Source: Guptibacillus hwajinpoensis (GTDB lineage: Bacteria; Bacillota; Bacilli; Bacillales; Guptibacillaceae). Taken from it: 64,000 nt of DNA. The stretch is taken from assembly GCF_005144865.1 (NCBI RefSeq), contig NZ_SWFM01000002.1:310001-374000 (forward strand), read 5' to 3'. A program made the position numbers and the translations under genes. The notes below the pieces were generated by a model. The model did no database searches and had not been told where the DNA came from. It saw only the letters and a list, made by a program, of their open reading frames with translations. Below, piece after piece: positions 18,691-27,677 of the stretch (positions within the stretch are counted from its first letter, which is position 1; every line of letters starts with the position of its first letter).

Positions 18691-20067
18691 ATGTATAAGA
18701 TAGCAGTAGCAGGAACAGGATATGTAGGGTTAGTAGCAGGTGTATCTTTTGCGGAAATAGGTCATCAAGTAACTTGTGTTGATATTGATGATAAAAAAGT
18801 AAAAGTAATGAAATCTGGTGTATCTCCCATTTTTGAAACAGGTTTAGAAGAGTTAATGCAGAAAAATTATGCAGCTGGAAGAATTGATTATACATCAGAT
18901 TACAAATCAGCATACAAGGATGCAGATGCAATATTTATAGGTGTAGGGACACCAGAACAGCCAGATGGATCAGCTAATCTATCATATATTGCTACTGTTG
19001 CTAGACAAATTGCTGAAACAATAGAAAAAGATTGCTTAGTTGTGGTGAAATCTACAGTTCCGGTTGGAACAAATGATAAAGTTGAACAATTCATCCATGA
19101 TTTTTTAGTTAATGATGTGAAAGTAGAAGTCGCATCAAATCCAGAATTCTTGGCACAGGGGTCTGCAGTTCACGATACACTCTATGCAGAGAGAATCATC
19201 ATTGGGACAGAGAGCAAATGGGCTGAAGACTTATTAACTAACATTTATCAACCGTTTAACTTACCTATTGTTTCTGTTAATAGAAGATCTGCCGAGATGG
19301 TGAAGTATGCTTCTAATGATTTTTTGGCTCTAAAAATCTCATATATGAACGATATTGCAAACCTTTGTGAATTAGTAGGTGCAGATGTTCAAGATGTTGC
19401 TAAAGGAATGAGCTATGACGAGCGTATCGGTAGCAAGTTCCTAAATGCTGGGATAGGATTTGGTGGCTCATGTTTCCCTAAAGATACAAAAGCCCTTGAA
19501 TATCTAGCTAGGCAAAATGGTTACGAGTTAAGAACTGTGAAGTCTGCGATCGATGTGAATACTGATCAAAAGACATTGTTATACAAAAAAGCTAGTAATC
19601 GATTAATTACATTTAATGGTCTTAAGGTGGCAGTACTAGGACTAACCTTTAAACCAGGAACAGATGACTTAAGAGAGGCGGCATCGCTTGAAAATGTACC
19701 TTTGCTACTTGATCAAGGTGCAGATATCTATGCATTTGATCCTGTTGGTGCAACTAACTTTGCTAATTTGTATCCTGAAGGGTCTAACAGAAAAGGTAGC
19801 ATTACCTATGTTGATAGCATTGAGGTTGCATTAGAAGGTGCAAATGTTTGCTTTGTCTTTACTGAATGGGGAGAAATTAGAGCAATGACTCCTGAATCAT
19901 ATAAGAGTTTAATGAGAACTCCTCTTGTATATGATGGTAGAAATCTCTATAAAGTTGACGAGATGCAAGAAGCTGGCGTTGAATATCATTCCATCGGAAG
20001 AATGCCAGTATACAGAGAAAGTTCAAAGGAGTCTAGTAACAATGAGTTACAAGCTTCTAGATACTAA
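18691..20067 (+). CDS. ugd: UDP-glucose 6-dehydrogenase
   Basis: A 458-residue enzyme oxidising UDP-glucose to UDP-glucuronate. Motifs: VAGTGYVGLVAGVSFAE (NAD binding), GVGTPEQPDGSANL, KSTVPVGT, SNPEFLAQGSAVHD, GFGGSCFPKDT with the catalytic cysteine, and FKPGTDDLREAAS. GGAAGGCGGCG precedes ATG 18691. It overlaps the following 4-epimerase gene by 26 bases, consistent with both uronic acids feeding the same polymer. Confidence 0.95.
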   Translation: MYKIAVAGTGYVGLVAGVSFAEIGHQVTCVDIDDKKVKVMKSGVSPIFETGLEELMQKNYAAGRIDYTSDYKSAYKDADAIFIGVGTPEQPDGSANLSYIATVARQIAETIEKDCLVVVKSTVPVGTNDKVEQFIHDFLVNDVKVEVASNPEFLAQGSAVHDTLYAERIIIGTESKWAEDLLTNIYQPFNLPIVSVNRRSAEMVKYASNDFLALKISYMNDIANLCELVGADVQDVAKGMSYDERIGSKFLNAGIGFGGSCFPKDTKALEYLARQNGYELRTVKSAIDVNTDQKTLLYKKASNRLITFNGLKVAVLGLTFKPGTDDLREAASLENVPLLLDQGADIYAFDPVGATNFANLYPEGSNRKGSITYVDSIEVALEGANVCFVFTEWGEIRAMTPESYKSLMRTPLVYDGRNLYKVDEMQEAGVEYHSIGRMPVYRESSKESSNNELQASRY

Positions 20068-21067
20068 TAAAACATATTTTATTACTGGGGTAGCTGGTTT
20101 TATTGGATTCTATCTATCTAAGAAATTATTAGAACAAGGGTGTAAAGTTATTGGTATCGATAACATCAATGACTACTATGATTTGAATTTAAAGTATACA
20201 CGTCTAGAGGAACTGAAACCTTTTGACCGTTTCTCCTTTGTTCAAGGAGATATTTCTGACAAGAATGTGATAATAAATATCTTTGAGGAGTACAAACCGA
20301 ATATCGTTGTGAATCTTGCTGCTCAAGCTGGAGTGCGTTATTCAATTGAGAATCCAGATGTCTATATCCAAAGCAACGTAATCGGTTTCTATAATATTCT
20401 TGAAGCATGTAGACATCATCCTGTAGATCATCTTGTCTATGCGTCTTCTAGTTCCGTTTATGGCGCAAATAAAAAAGTGCCATTTGAAGAAACTGATTTT
20501 GTAGATAATCCAGTTTCGCTATATGCTTCTACGAAGAAGTCCAATGAGTTAATGGCTCACACATATAGCCACCTATACAACGTTCCTGCTACTGGGCTTC
20601 GTTTCTTTACTGTCTATGGCCCTATGGGACGACCGGATATGGCTTACTTTGGATTTGCGAATAAGTACTTTGCTGGTGAACCGATTAAAGTCTTTAATAA
20701 TGGTGATTTTGAGAATGATCTGTATCGTGATTTTACGTTTATCGACGATATTGTTATCGGTATTGAGAGACTACTTAGCAATTCTCCAACTGAAGATGTG
20801 CCACATAAGGTTTATAACATTGGTAATAATAGCCCAGAGAAGTTGATGGTATTTATTGAAACGTTGGAGAAGTGTTTGAGTAAGGCAACTGGTAAAAAAG
20901 TTGAGTTTAAAAAAGAATTTGAGCCTATCAAACCTGGAGATGTTCCGGCAACATATGCTTCTACGGATGAACTGCAGAAAGCTGTAGGGTTTAAGCCTGA
21001 AACTTCTATTGAAAAAGGGCTGCAGAAGTTTGCTGATTGGTATACTGATTATTATAACGTTCAATAA
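20042..21067 (+). CDS. UDP-glucuronate 4-epimerase
   Basis: A 341-residue SDR enzyme interconverting UDP-GlcA and UDP-GalA. ITGVAGFIGFYLSKKLLEQG is the NAD-binding start, NDYYDLNLKYTRLEEL the family-specific segment, and SVYGANKKVPF, SLYASTKKSNELMAH (catalytic YxxxK) and RFFTVYGPMGRPDMA follow. AAAGGAG sits before ATG 20042, inside the end of ugd, so a longer upstream extension is rejected. Coupling with ugd points to GalA as well as GlcA in the polymer. Confidence 0.9.
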   Translation: MSYKLLDTNKTYFITGVAGFIGFYLSKKLLEQGCKVIGIDNINDYYDLNLKYTRLEELKPFDRFSFVQGDISDKNVIINIFEEYKPNIVVNLAAQAGVRYSIENPDVYIQSNVIGFYNILEACRHHPVDHLVYASSSSVYGANKKVPFEETDFVDNPVSLYASTKKSNELMAHTYSHLYNVPATGLRFFTVYGPMGRPDMAYFGFANKYFAGEPIKVFNNGDFENDLYRDFTFIDDIVIGIERLLSNSPTEDVPHKVYNIGNNSPEKLMVFIETLEKCLSKATGKKVEFKKEFEPIKPGDVPATYASTDELQKAVGFKPETSIEKGLQKFADWYTDYYNVQ

Positions 21068-21147
21068 TTAATTATTAGGTAGCTAATTAGTAGATAGTTG
21101 CATTTATTTTCTAACATTTTAAGTTTGCTCTTTAAAAAACCTATGAG

Positions 21148-21208
21148 CCCACTCTGTAGACAGTTTATATTGATAGTGATAACTGCTACAAGAGGCGGGT
21201 TTTCTTTT
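21148..21208 (+). terminator. Terminator of the capsule operon
   Basis: CCCACTCTGTAGACAGTT (21148-21165) pairs imperfectly with AACTGCTACAAGAGGCGGG (21181-21199), followed by TTTTCTTTT. It lies 80 bases after the last capsule gene. Confidence 0.65.
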
Positions 21209-21299
21209 GATTTGTTGTGATAATTTTCAGAATAATATTATTAAGTTTGTAAACTACAAATTACATATAATTTATTCTTTAAAAGAAAACAAGGTGATT

Positions 21300-21546
21300 T
21301 ACTTATAAAGAATAAAAAAGTAATTATACCTGCTGGGGGACTATATACCAGGTTTTACAAACCACAAAAGCATAACCAAAAGAAATGCTTCCTATCGATG
21401 ATAAGCCAAAAATTCTGTATATTGTTGAAGAAGCTATAGCTACAGGAATCAATCATATCATCATTGTTAGTGGTTACCCATTAGTTGAACAGTATCCTCC
21501 TAATTCAAATGATTTTTTTCTACCGATTCTTTATAGGTTAAAATAA
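21300..21546 (+). pseudogene. galU: Remnant of UTP-glucose-1-phosphate uridylyltransferase (galU)
   Basis: The sequence encodes NKKVIIPAGGLYTRF, then after a frame change [19 protein letters not shown] and [10 protein letters not shown], matching the first 65 or so residues of GalU (IIPAAGLGTRFLPAT..., KEMLPIVDKPTIQYIVEEA). The glycine-rich loop is mutated, a frameshift lies near 21365-21385 and the reading ends at a stop at 21544. It sits right after the genes that use UDP-glucose, where an intact galU would make sense. Confidence 0.75.
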
Positions 21547-21582
21547 TACAATGTTAACTAATTTTTGATTGGAGCTAAAAAA

Positions 21583-22710
21583 TTGATAAATCCTAGTAGT
21601 CAACTAAAAGTCAACGAATACCAAAGTTTTGAAGGTATTCGTGGAGTTGCAGCACTAATGGTTTTTTTCTCGCATGCAGTAAGCATGTTTTACACAGGGG
21701 AATTGAAGTTTATATTTTGGGATGGAGCCACAGCAGTAAACATATTCTTTATATTAAGTGGATTTTTTCTTTCTCTTAACTACGTCAATGAATCTAACCG
21801 TCCAGTAAGATTTAGTTCATACATAATTAAAAGGTTCTTCCGACTTTATCCTGTTTATTTAGCAGGAATGTTTTTTGCAATTATGGTCCAGTACACTGTA
21901 TTTCAACCTGGGACGATGACTGGATTGAGTGAATGGATAAATTCAAAATGGACCACTTCTCCAACTTCCAGTGATATCTTAGGATATATATTGGTATTTG
22001 GAGCATCGACTGATTCCATAAATTCTACAATGTGGGCTATGAGAGTATTCATATATGTTTCATTATTATTCCCTCTAGTTATTGTCCCGTTAAAAAAAAT
22101 GGATTCTTATTTTGGCTTGTTTGCGCTCTTCATACTGAGTTGTGTTGCCCATATTGCAATACCTTTTCTTAAGTTCCTTCCTATATTTGTTATCGGTGGC
22201 ATATTAGCTAAATATCATAAGAAGCTTTTTAGTTTAATGGAGATTAAATTGAAAAACAAGTTTTTTTCTGTATCGCTATTTTTGTTCGCTTTGTTTTTAA
22301 TTAACATAAGATTCTATATGCCACTTTTTTTTAATAAATCTATGCCTGAACATGGTCTGAGTGTTGATCCGATAATGGCGGTGGGATGGGTCATTATCCT
22401 CTACTTTTCATATAAAAAAATTAACTCTTTCCAATTTTTAAAAAACAAATATGTTTGTTTTTTAGGGAAAATTTCTTACTCTTTTTACATCGTTCATTTC
22501 CCAATATTATTGGGGATAACTTCTGTAATGTATCCTTTGACTAATAATATTTATCTTTGTATATCAATAAGTTTAATAATCGTTTTACTGGTAGCTATTT
22601 TATTTTACAAATTTGTTGAGCAACCATCCCACAATTTAGGACGATTATTATCAAAAAAAATTAAAAGCTTTCCGTTAAGAGCCATGGGGACAGGTTCCTC
22701 GTCCCACTAA
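21583..22710 (+). CDS. Acyltransferase 3 family membrane protein
   Basis: A 375-residue OafA/NodX-type O-acyltransferase with about ten membrane helices. The N-terminal EGIRGVAALMVFFSHAV carries the conserved R-G-x-A and histidine, and VNIFFILSGFFLS is the next motif. It likely acylates a surface polysaccharide, possibly the capsule. GGAG 8 bases before TTG 21583 supports this start. The last ten residues (RAMGTGSSSH) are encoded by a family-B repeat that supplies the stop codon, so the native tail has been replaced or extended. Confidence 0.8.
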   Translation: MINPSSQLKVNEYQSFEGIRGVAALMVFFSHAVSMFYTGELKFIFWDGATAVNIFFILSGFFLSLNYVNESNRPVRFSSYIIKRFFRLYPVYLAGMFFAIMVQYTVFQPGTMTGLSEWINSKWTTSPTSSDILGYILVFGASTDSINSTMWAMRVFIYVSLLFPLVIVPLKKMDSYFGLFALFILSCVAHIAIPFLKFLPIFVIGGILAKYHKKLFSLMEIKLKNKFFSVSLFLFALFLINIRFYMPLFFNKSMPEHGLSVDPIMAVGWVIILYFSYKKINSFQFLKNKYVCFLGKISYSFYIVHFPILLGITSVMYPLTNNIYLCISISLIIVLLVAILFYKFVEQPSHNLGRLLSKKIKSFPLRAMGTGSSSH

Positions 22711-22828
22711 AGAAGAATATGGATCAGACTCACCTCTGTCATCTTTTTGATCTATGTAGGACAAGAAAATGATCTACTCGTGCCATAAGTGAGCCACTAT
22801 CAAAAAATGATAGTGGCTTTAATCTTCA
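22679..22828 (+). repeat. Family B repeat, copy 1
   Basis: Starts with GAGCCATGGGGACAGG and a GGGACAGG...GTCCC palindrome, continues through TCACCTCTGTCATC and ends with AGGACAAGAAAATGATC, CTCGTGCC and GTGAGCC, followed by a short ATCATTTTTTGATAG-type hairpin. Copies 2 and 3 share long stretches. Its 5' end lies inside the acyltransferase coding sequence. Confidence 0.65.
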
Positions 22829-22833
22829 TTTAA

Positions 22834-22933
22834 GAGCCATGGGGACAGGTTCCTCGTCCCAGCATACAAAAGCGATGGCGGTCTTCTTACTCGATTATAA
22901 CTTTCGAAATGAACCACCTCTGCCATCTATTTG
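22834..22933 (+). repeat. Family B repeat, copy 2 (cut by family A)
   Basis: Begins GAGCCATGGGGACAGG with the same palindrome, then TTCTTACTCGATTATAAC and CGAAATGAACCACCTCTG; the latter parts recur at 24519-24570. It stops abruptly where a family-A repeat starts at 22934, suggesting A inserted into B. Confidence 0.6.
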
Positions 22934-23080
22934 GAATCACGGGGACGGTTCTCGTGATTCATTTCAACGTATAAAAAATTTAAAGAAGAACCAGGATGCT
23001 ATCCTAACAAGTGATTAGCTTTCCTGGTTTTTTATGTATACAAGTGAATCAGTAGAACCCGTCCAGTTGATGCTGGTGAT
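22934..23080 (+). repeat. Family A REPIN-like element, copy 1
   Basis: Left end GAATCACGGGGACGGTTCT plus CGTGATTC (22934-22960), central hairpin AACCAGGATGC...AGCTTTCCTGGTTTT (22989-23031) and a decayed right end GAATCAGTAGAACCCGTCC (from 23045). The 465 bases between the acyltransferase and the MerR-like gene contain only repeats and the next promoter. Confidence 0.75.
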
Positions 23081-23175
23081 AAGTAATTTCCTTTTTAATA
23101 AAATCTAAATTATTCTGTGATTATTGTTATTAGTTATGTTAGTATATTATTTGTTGTAAATAAGGAGGTGATAAT

Positions 23176-23664
23176 ATGAATAAGAAGTATAGTACAAAAG
23201 AAATCGCGAGCATACTACATCAGTCATCAACATCTAACATTCGTCATATTGCGAGACATATGGAAAAGCTAGGTTATGTGATTGAAAGAGATGAATATGA
23301 TAGAAGGGAGTATAATGAAACCGACAAGAATCTTTTCTCACAAATACAAGAATTAAAAGATAGTGGGGTTAAGCTCAGAGAAGCTATCGATAGTGTATTA
23401 AGTAACCAGGAAATTAATGATGAAAAGAGGGCTGTTAAAGAAATAGGTATTTCGGACAACGGATTGAAAACTTTTGCCTTAGTTAATTTCGAAGGTGAAA
23501 ACACATTAGGAGAAGTTATACATAAGTATTCTGAGTCGGAATGTGAATATTTAGGTATTGAACCCGAATTGAGTGTTGCTTCAGCGATTATTGAAGGAAA
23601 AGCAGAGCTAGTTACAGTTAAACACGAGTTTTCGGAAGAAGAAATAAAAAAATTGAGACTTTAA
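23176..23664 (+). CDS. MerR-like helix-turn-helix DNA-binding protein
   Basis: A 162-residue protein. The N-terminal 70 residues (YSTKEIASILHQSSTSNIRH, then YVIERDEYDRREYNE) look like a MerR-type winged helix-turn-helix, followed by a helical LKDSGVKLREAIDSVL segment. The C-terminal part (about 90-162) is charged, with no metal-binding cysteines. AAGGAGGTG before ATG 23176 is a very strong ribosome binding site. The sequence around the gene suggests a single-gene unit. Target unknown; similar proteins occur in plasmid or prophage contexts, but no such module is visible here. Confidence 0.6.
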   Translation: MNKKYSTKEIASILHQSSTSNIRHIARHMEKLGYVIERDEYDRREYNETDKNLFSQIQELKDSGVKLREAIDSVLSNQEINDEKRAVKEIGISDNGLKTFALVNFEGENTLGEVIHKYSESECEYLGIEPELSVASAIIEGKAELVTVKHEFSEEEIKKLRL

Positions 23665-23676
23665 TTCTTACACCCT

Positions 23677-23715
23677 AACCACTTCAGGAGATCGCCCTCT
23701 CTTAAAGTGGTTTTA
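23677..23715 (+). terminator. Terminator after the MerR-like gene
   Basis: AACCACTT (23677-23684) pairs with AAGTGGTT (23705-23712), followed by TTATTA. It lies 13 bases after the stop codon. Confidence 0.6.
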
Positions 23716-23903
23716 TTACTGTAACTAACTCCTGATTTTTATTATCACTAATTTTTCAGTAATTGAGAACAGTCTATGGCGGTTAAGTTAGTAGTTTAGG
23801 CGGTTAAATAATGTAGATATGTAGATATGTATTCAAAGTATTACTTTTCGCATAGCGTTATTTATTTACGTGTACCGTTATTTGTGTGGAATGTAAATTT
23901 GAG

Positions 23904-24058
23904 GAATCAGGGGGACAGTTCTCATGATTCACTCTGGAATGGATATCCCACAAATAGTATTCAAAGAAAACCAGTGAACTTAACCCTTATATGATTAGTC
24001 CAGCTGGTTTTCTTTTTTAAAAAGTAAGTGTAATAAATAGAACCAGCCACAATGATTT
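23904..24058 (+). repeat. Family A REPIN-like element, copy 2
   Basis: Left end GAATCAGGGGGACAGTTCT and ATGATTC, central hairpin AAAACCAGTGAAC...TCCAGCTGGTTTTC, right end decayed to AGAACCAGCCACAATGATT. The rest of the 519-base gap 23665-24183 shows only AT-rich DNA. Confidence 0.65.
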
Positions 24059-24183
24059 AAATCTATGAAGAGGAAAAAAACGGAAGAATGAAGAATAATA
24101 TATAAATGAAAATATTAGCGGCAAAACAAGAGATCTTTTTTATTTCAATTGTCGTTCATTAAAAAGAACAAAGGGGGTCTTTT

Positions 24184-24540
24184 TTGAGAAAATGGGTTGG
24201 GTTGTTTGTTACGGGCTGTAGTAGTGGTGCATCAACAACAGAACCAGTTGATAATTTAGTTAAGAAAAAAGAAGTGGAAAATGTCTCAGCTGATGAATTG
24301 CTAAATAAAACAGAAATCGCGGTAGAATACAATCAGTTGTTAATAGGAGATAAGCCAGACACCTGGAAAATTCTTGTGAGGGATGACAAAACTATCGCTA
24401 TTATGAATTTTATTAAAACTCTACCTGGAGGAGATTCTGCCTATAAAGCTTGGATGGGAGAAAGAGCTATGGGGACAGGTTCTTTGTCCCACTATAAAGA
24501 AGGACATGGGTTAAGAGGCGTTCTTCTTACTCAATTATAG
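24184..24540 (+). pseudogene. Truncated lipoprotein gene ending in a repeat
   Basis: An open frame of 118 codons. It begins MRKWVGLFVTGCSSGAS: a lipobox (VTGC) is present but the hydrophobic region before it is only about eight residues, too short for a normal signal peptide, so an internal deletion is likely. The middle (VEYNQLLIGDKPDTWKILV) is protein-like but unrecognised. From residue 94 on the frame reads RAMGTGSLSH, encoded by the family-B repeat, so the native 3' end is lost. Probably a remnant. Confidence 0.5.
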
Positions 24541-24640
24541 TCTTCGAAATAAACCACCTCTGCCATCTATTTGAGCCACTTAGGACAAGGAAATGATCCT
24601 CTCGTGCCTAAAGTGAGCCATCGCAAATGATATTGGCTAT
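24464..24640 (+). repeat. Family B repeat, copy 3
   Basis: Starts GAGCTATGGGGACAGG with TTTGTCCC closing the palindrome, shares TTCTTACTCAATTATAG and CCACCTCTGCCATC with copy 2, and ends TTAGGACAAGGAAATGATC, CTCGTGCC and GTGAGCC like copy 1. It therefore combines the two halves seen separately in copies 1 and 2 and is probably the most complete unit. Confidence 0.65.
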
Positions 24641-24822
24641 AATACTAATTCTGCAGATAGTGACGTTGGAGAGTTAGATTCTATATCCCAACGATAAACG
24701 CTAGAAGAAGGTTTCGAATATCCATCATCTTTCTCCTTTCCACTTTTAACGTAATTTAATTGTGATATTGTAGAAGGATTTTTTTGTATTGTTGTCAAAT
24801 AAATAAAAGTGCTTCCGTTTCG
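24637..24822 (-). pseudogene. Unrecognised coding remnant
   Basis: On the minus strand an open frame of 61 codons (no start codon found) reads NGSTFIYLTTIQKN, SKPSSSVYRWDIESN and ends SAELVL at a stop inside the family-B repeat border. Composition looks protein-coding and it is cut at the repeat. No family recognised; it may be the 3' part of a lost gene. Confidence 0.3.
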
Positions 24823-24964
24823 TTATGATAATGCACATTCCCCTTCCCCTATTTTAGAAATGCCCTCCTTTATGCAACCCCATATTTGCTTTACTCTTAT
24901 TTTCATTTTCAAAACTCGCATCCAATTCTGTTCTTAATAACAGACGAAAAGAGGTGAGGTTAAA

Positions 24965-25726
24965 CTGCCTAGAAAAGCTAGAAAGAAAAGCAGCACGGGG
25001 GTGTACCATGTTGTTCTCAGAGGGATCAACCGTCAGACGATTTTTGAAGATGAGGAAGATAAGAGAAAGTTTTTAGAAGTCCTTGCCCGATACAAAACAA
25101 AGAGTGGCATTGAACTATACGCCTATTGCTTAATGGATAACCATGTCCATCTGTTGGTAAAGGAGACAGAGGAGAGTCTTTCAATGTTTATGAAGAGGCT
25201 AAGCTCAAGTTATGTGTACTGGTACAATTTGAAATACGGAAGATGTGGTCATCTATTTCAAGAGAGATTTAATAGTGAAAACGTAGAGAGTGATGCCTAC
25301 TTTGTGACTGTGTTGAGGTATATTCATCAAAATCCCCTTAAGGCAAAGTTGGTCAGAAGTGTATGGGACAGTAAGTGGACAAGTATCCATGAGTATGTAC
25401 GTATCGTAAAACTTGCTGATATTGACAGGGGGTTACGTTTATTCTCTGAAGATCGAACAGTAGCTCGTCAACGTTTTATCCTTTTTATGCAAGAGACAAA
25501 TGAAGATCAATGCCTGGATATAAAAGAGATAACAAAGGTTACAGATGACCAGGTCAGGGACTATCTTCGTACAATGGGCATCATTAGCAACAGTATGCTC
25601 CAGCAAATGGATCGGGAAGAGCGAAATGTTGTATTGGCAAAGATGAAAAGAATCAAAGGGGTATCCATCCGTCAAATTTCCAGGGTAACTGGAATATCAA
25701 AAAGTGTGATTGATCGAATGAAATGA
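24965..25726 (+). CDS. REP-associated tyrosine transposase (RAYT, IS200-like TnpA)
   Basis: A 253-residue Y1/HUH nuclease of the REP-associated class. YHVVLRGINRQTIFEDEED is the family opening, LMDNHVHLLVK contains the HUH pair and RYIHQNPLKAKLV the conserved C-terminal part of the domain. The last 50 residues (IKGVSIRQISRVTGISKSV) form a helix-turn-helix like those of many RAYTs. GTG 25001 would cut off the usual MPRKAR-type start; reading back, CTG 24965 gives LPRKARKKSSTG and has GAGGTGAGG at 5 bases, so CTG is the probable start. The gene is the best candidate for mobilising the surrounding REPIN-like repeats. Confidence 0.85.
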   Translation: MPRKARKKSSTGVYHVVLRGINRQTIFEDEEDKRKFLEVLARYKTKSGIELYAYCLMDNHVHLLVKETEESLSMFMKRLSSSYVYWYNLKYGRCGHLFQERFNSENVESDAYFVTVLRYIHQNPLKAKLVRSVWDSKWTSIHEYVRIVKLADIDRGLRLFSEDRTVARQRFILFMQETNEDQCLDIKEITKVTDDQVRDYLRTMGIISNSMLQQMDREERNVVLAKMKRIKGVSIRQISRVTGISKSVIDRMK

Positions 25727-25861
25727 AGGTTGGATATGTGCTTCAAGAGTATTCTTTCATTTTCCAAAATGATAGATCTTCTTTGGTATTCCTATTGATA
25801 TTCTCATTCAGAGCAATTTTTAAAAATTCATTCTCTATGATATGCATAAGGAGGAATTGGT

Positions 25862-27398
25862 TTGTCTTCGAACGTTACCAGTATTGGATTAAGAGGATTG
25901 GAAGGGTATCGAGTGAGAGTGGAGGGTTCAGGCAGTGGATGGGATGGAAACCATCGTTATTGTGGGGTTGCCCGATGCTTCTGTGAAAGAATCGAAGGAG
26001 AGAGTAGCTGCAGCTCTTCACTCTATGAATCACTCACTTACCGACCAAAAAATTATTATTAATCTGTCTCCCGCTGAGCAGAAGAAAAATGGGCCATTGT
26101 TTGATCTGCCTATGGCATTAGGTGTACTCCTCAGCATGAAGGAAATACAAGTTAAGCTCTCAGAAGACTTTGCGTTTATTGGCGCCCTTTCGCTAGATGG
26201 TGGCATTCGGTCGGTAGAGGGAATGTTGCCTGCCATATTGGCGGCGAAGAAGCTTGGTCTTAAGAGGTTATATCTTCCTTTTGATGAGTCGTTACCCCTA
26301 CTGGATTTTAAGGGCTTGGATATTATCTATGTTTCTTCAGTAAGTGAAGTAATTCAGCACTTGTCTGGACAAACAATTCTTTCATTTACTCCAACAAAAA
26401 TTCAGGAAGAATCTATTGTCGCGAGCAGGGTTCATTCTTCTGAAATTGTCGGCCACTCGTACGCGAAGCGAGCACTAGAAATTGCGGCTGCGGGAGAGCA
26501 TCATGTATTCATGTCAGGTCCACCGGGGTGTGGGAAAAGCATGCTTGCCGAAGCCTTTCCATCGATCCTTCCCCCTTTGACAGAAGAAGCTCGACTTGGA
26601 GTCATGAGCTTGTATCAGCTGAATACCTGCAGTCCCACATCATCCAGCGAACCACCCTTCCGAAATCCGCATCATTCTGCATCCGGCGTATCCATTATTG
26701 GAGGAGGACAAAATCCAAAGCCAGGTGAAGTTTCACTTGCCCATAAAGGCGTCCTATTTTTAGATGAAATTGCCGAATTCACTAAAAAGACCCTCGACAT
26801 GTTAAGGCAACCTCTTGAAAGTGGAAAGATCACGATCAGCCGCGCACATTCAACCGTCAGTTACCCCGCTCAATTTATTATGATAGGTGCAATGAATCCG
26901 TGTCCCTGCGGCTTCCATCATTCCCTCACCCATTACTGCACCTGTACCCCAAAGCAAATAACAGCCTATCAAAATCGCCTCTCAGGTCCGATCCGTGACC
27001 GGTTTGATATTCACCTATCTCTAAAACCAGTAGATTTGCAAGCAGAGCAGGAAAACGAAAAGGAAAGTTCAGATTTCATCCGAAAACGAGTAACAGAAGC
27101 AAGACAAAGGCAGTACGATCGCTATGGAGAAGAGATCTGCAATGGCAGAGTCTCATACGACCAATTAACGAAAAGCAATTTACTATCAAACAGCCAGCAC
27201 CAAATGATTCGCCAGCTGTCCTTAAAGAACCACTTAAGCAACCGAGCACAGATTAAAATTATAAGGCTTGCCCGTACCATTGCAGATCTCCAACAGGTTA
27301 AGGCGATTTCTGATGGGCATATTTGGGAGGCGGTGAAGTTACAGAAGAGAGGGGATGAGAATGTACATAGATTAAGAGTAAGGAAAGGGTTGAAATGA
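25862..27398 (+). pseudogene. comM: comM/yifB (Mg-chelatase-like AAA+ ATPase), copy 1, frameshifted
   Basis: YifB/ComM is a hexameric AAA+ helicase that promotes branch migration during natural transformation. From 25935 on the frame is intact and carries everything: GLPDASVKESKERV, SGPPGCGKSML (Walker A), [39 protein letters not shown] (Walker B) and GAMNPCPCGFHHSLTHYCTC. The first 20 codons from TTG 25862 (AAGGAGG in front) are in another frame: copy 2 has GGAGGTTC where this copy has GGAGGGTTC, so one extra G near 25924-25926 breaks the gene. Internal initiation at ATG 25935 would give a 487-residue protein lacking the first strand. Confidence 0.85.
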
Positions 27399-27447
27399 AA
27401 GAGGGGAGAGAAGAATTGTGCTGTCTCTCCTGAATATACGAAGTTAG

Positions 27448-27649
27448 GTGATTTGCGGAGATAATATAGGAAAGGTACAGAAATGCTTTAGTAATTGTGG
27501 GGAATTTTTGATTATGGATAAAGTGTTGTTTTATTCGATGTTGGCTGGGACAGGGACCTGTCCCTCTGGTCTTTTTGCTGTCTACTTAAGAGGGGGGAAG
27601 TACCATAATAAATTATTATTGGGACGAGGTACCTGTCCCTGCGTCCTCC
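27448..27649 (+). repeat. Spacer with two GTCCC palindromes between comM copies
   Basis: GGGACAGGGACCTGTCCC lies at 27547-27564 and GGGACGAGGTACCTGTCCC at 27621-27639. These are self-complementary and related to the GGGACAGG palindrome of family B. No gene is supported in the 250 bases between the two comM copies. Confidence 0.5.
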
Positions 27650-27677
27650 TCTATCATATGCATAAGGAGGAATTGGT

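Noticed and set aside
19925..20041. Long N-terminal extension of the UDP-glucuronate 4-epimerase inside ugd
   Set aside because: The extension reads unrelated sequence, while ATG 20042 has AAAGGAG and gives the family's normal N-terminus.
25723..26062. Additional short plus-strand frames after the RAYT
   Set aside because: They are pieces of the comM leader and of the frameshifted start of comM copy 1.
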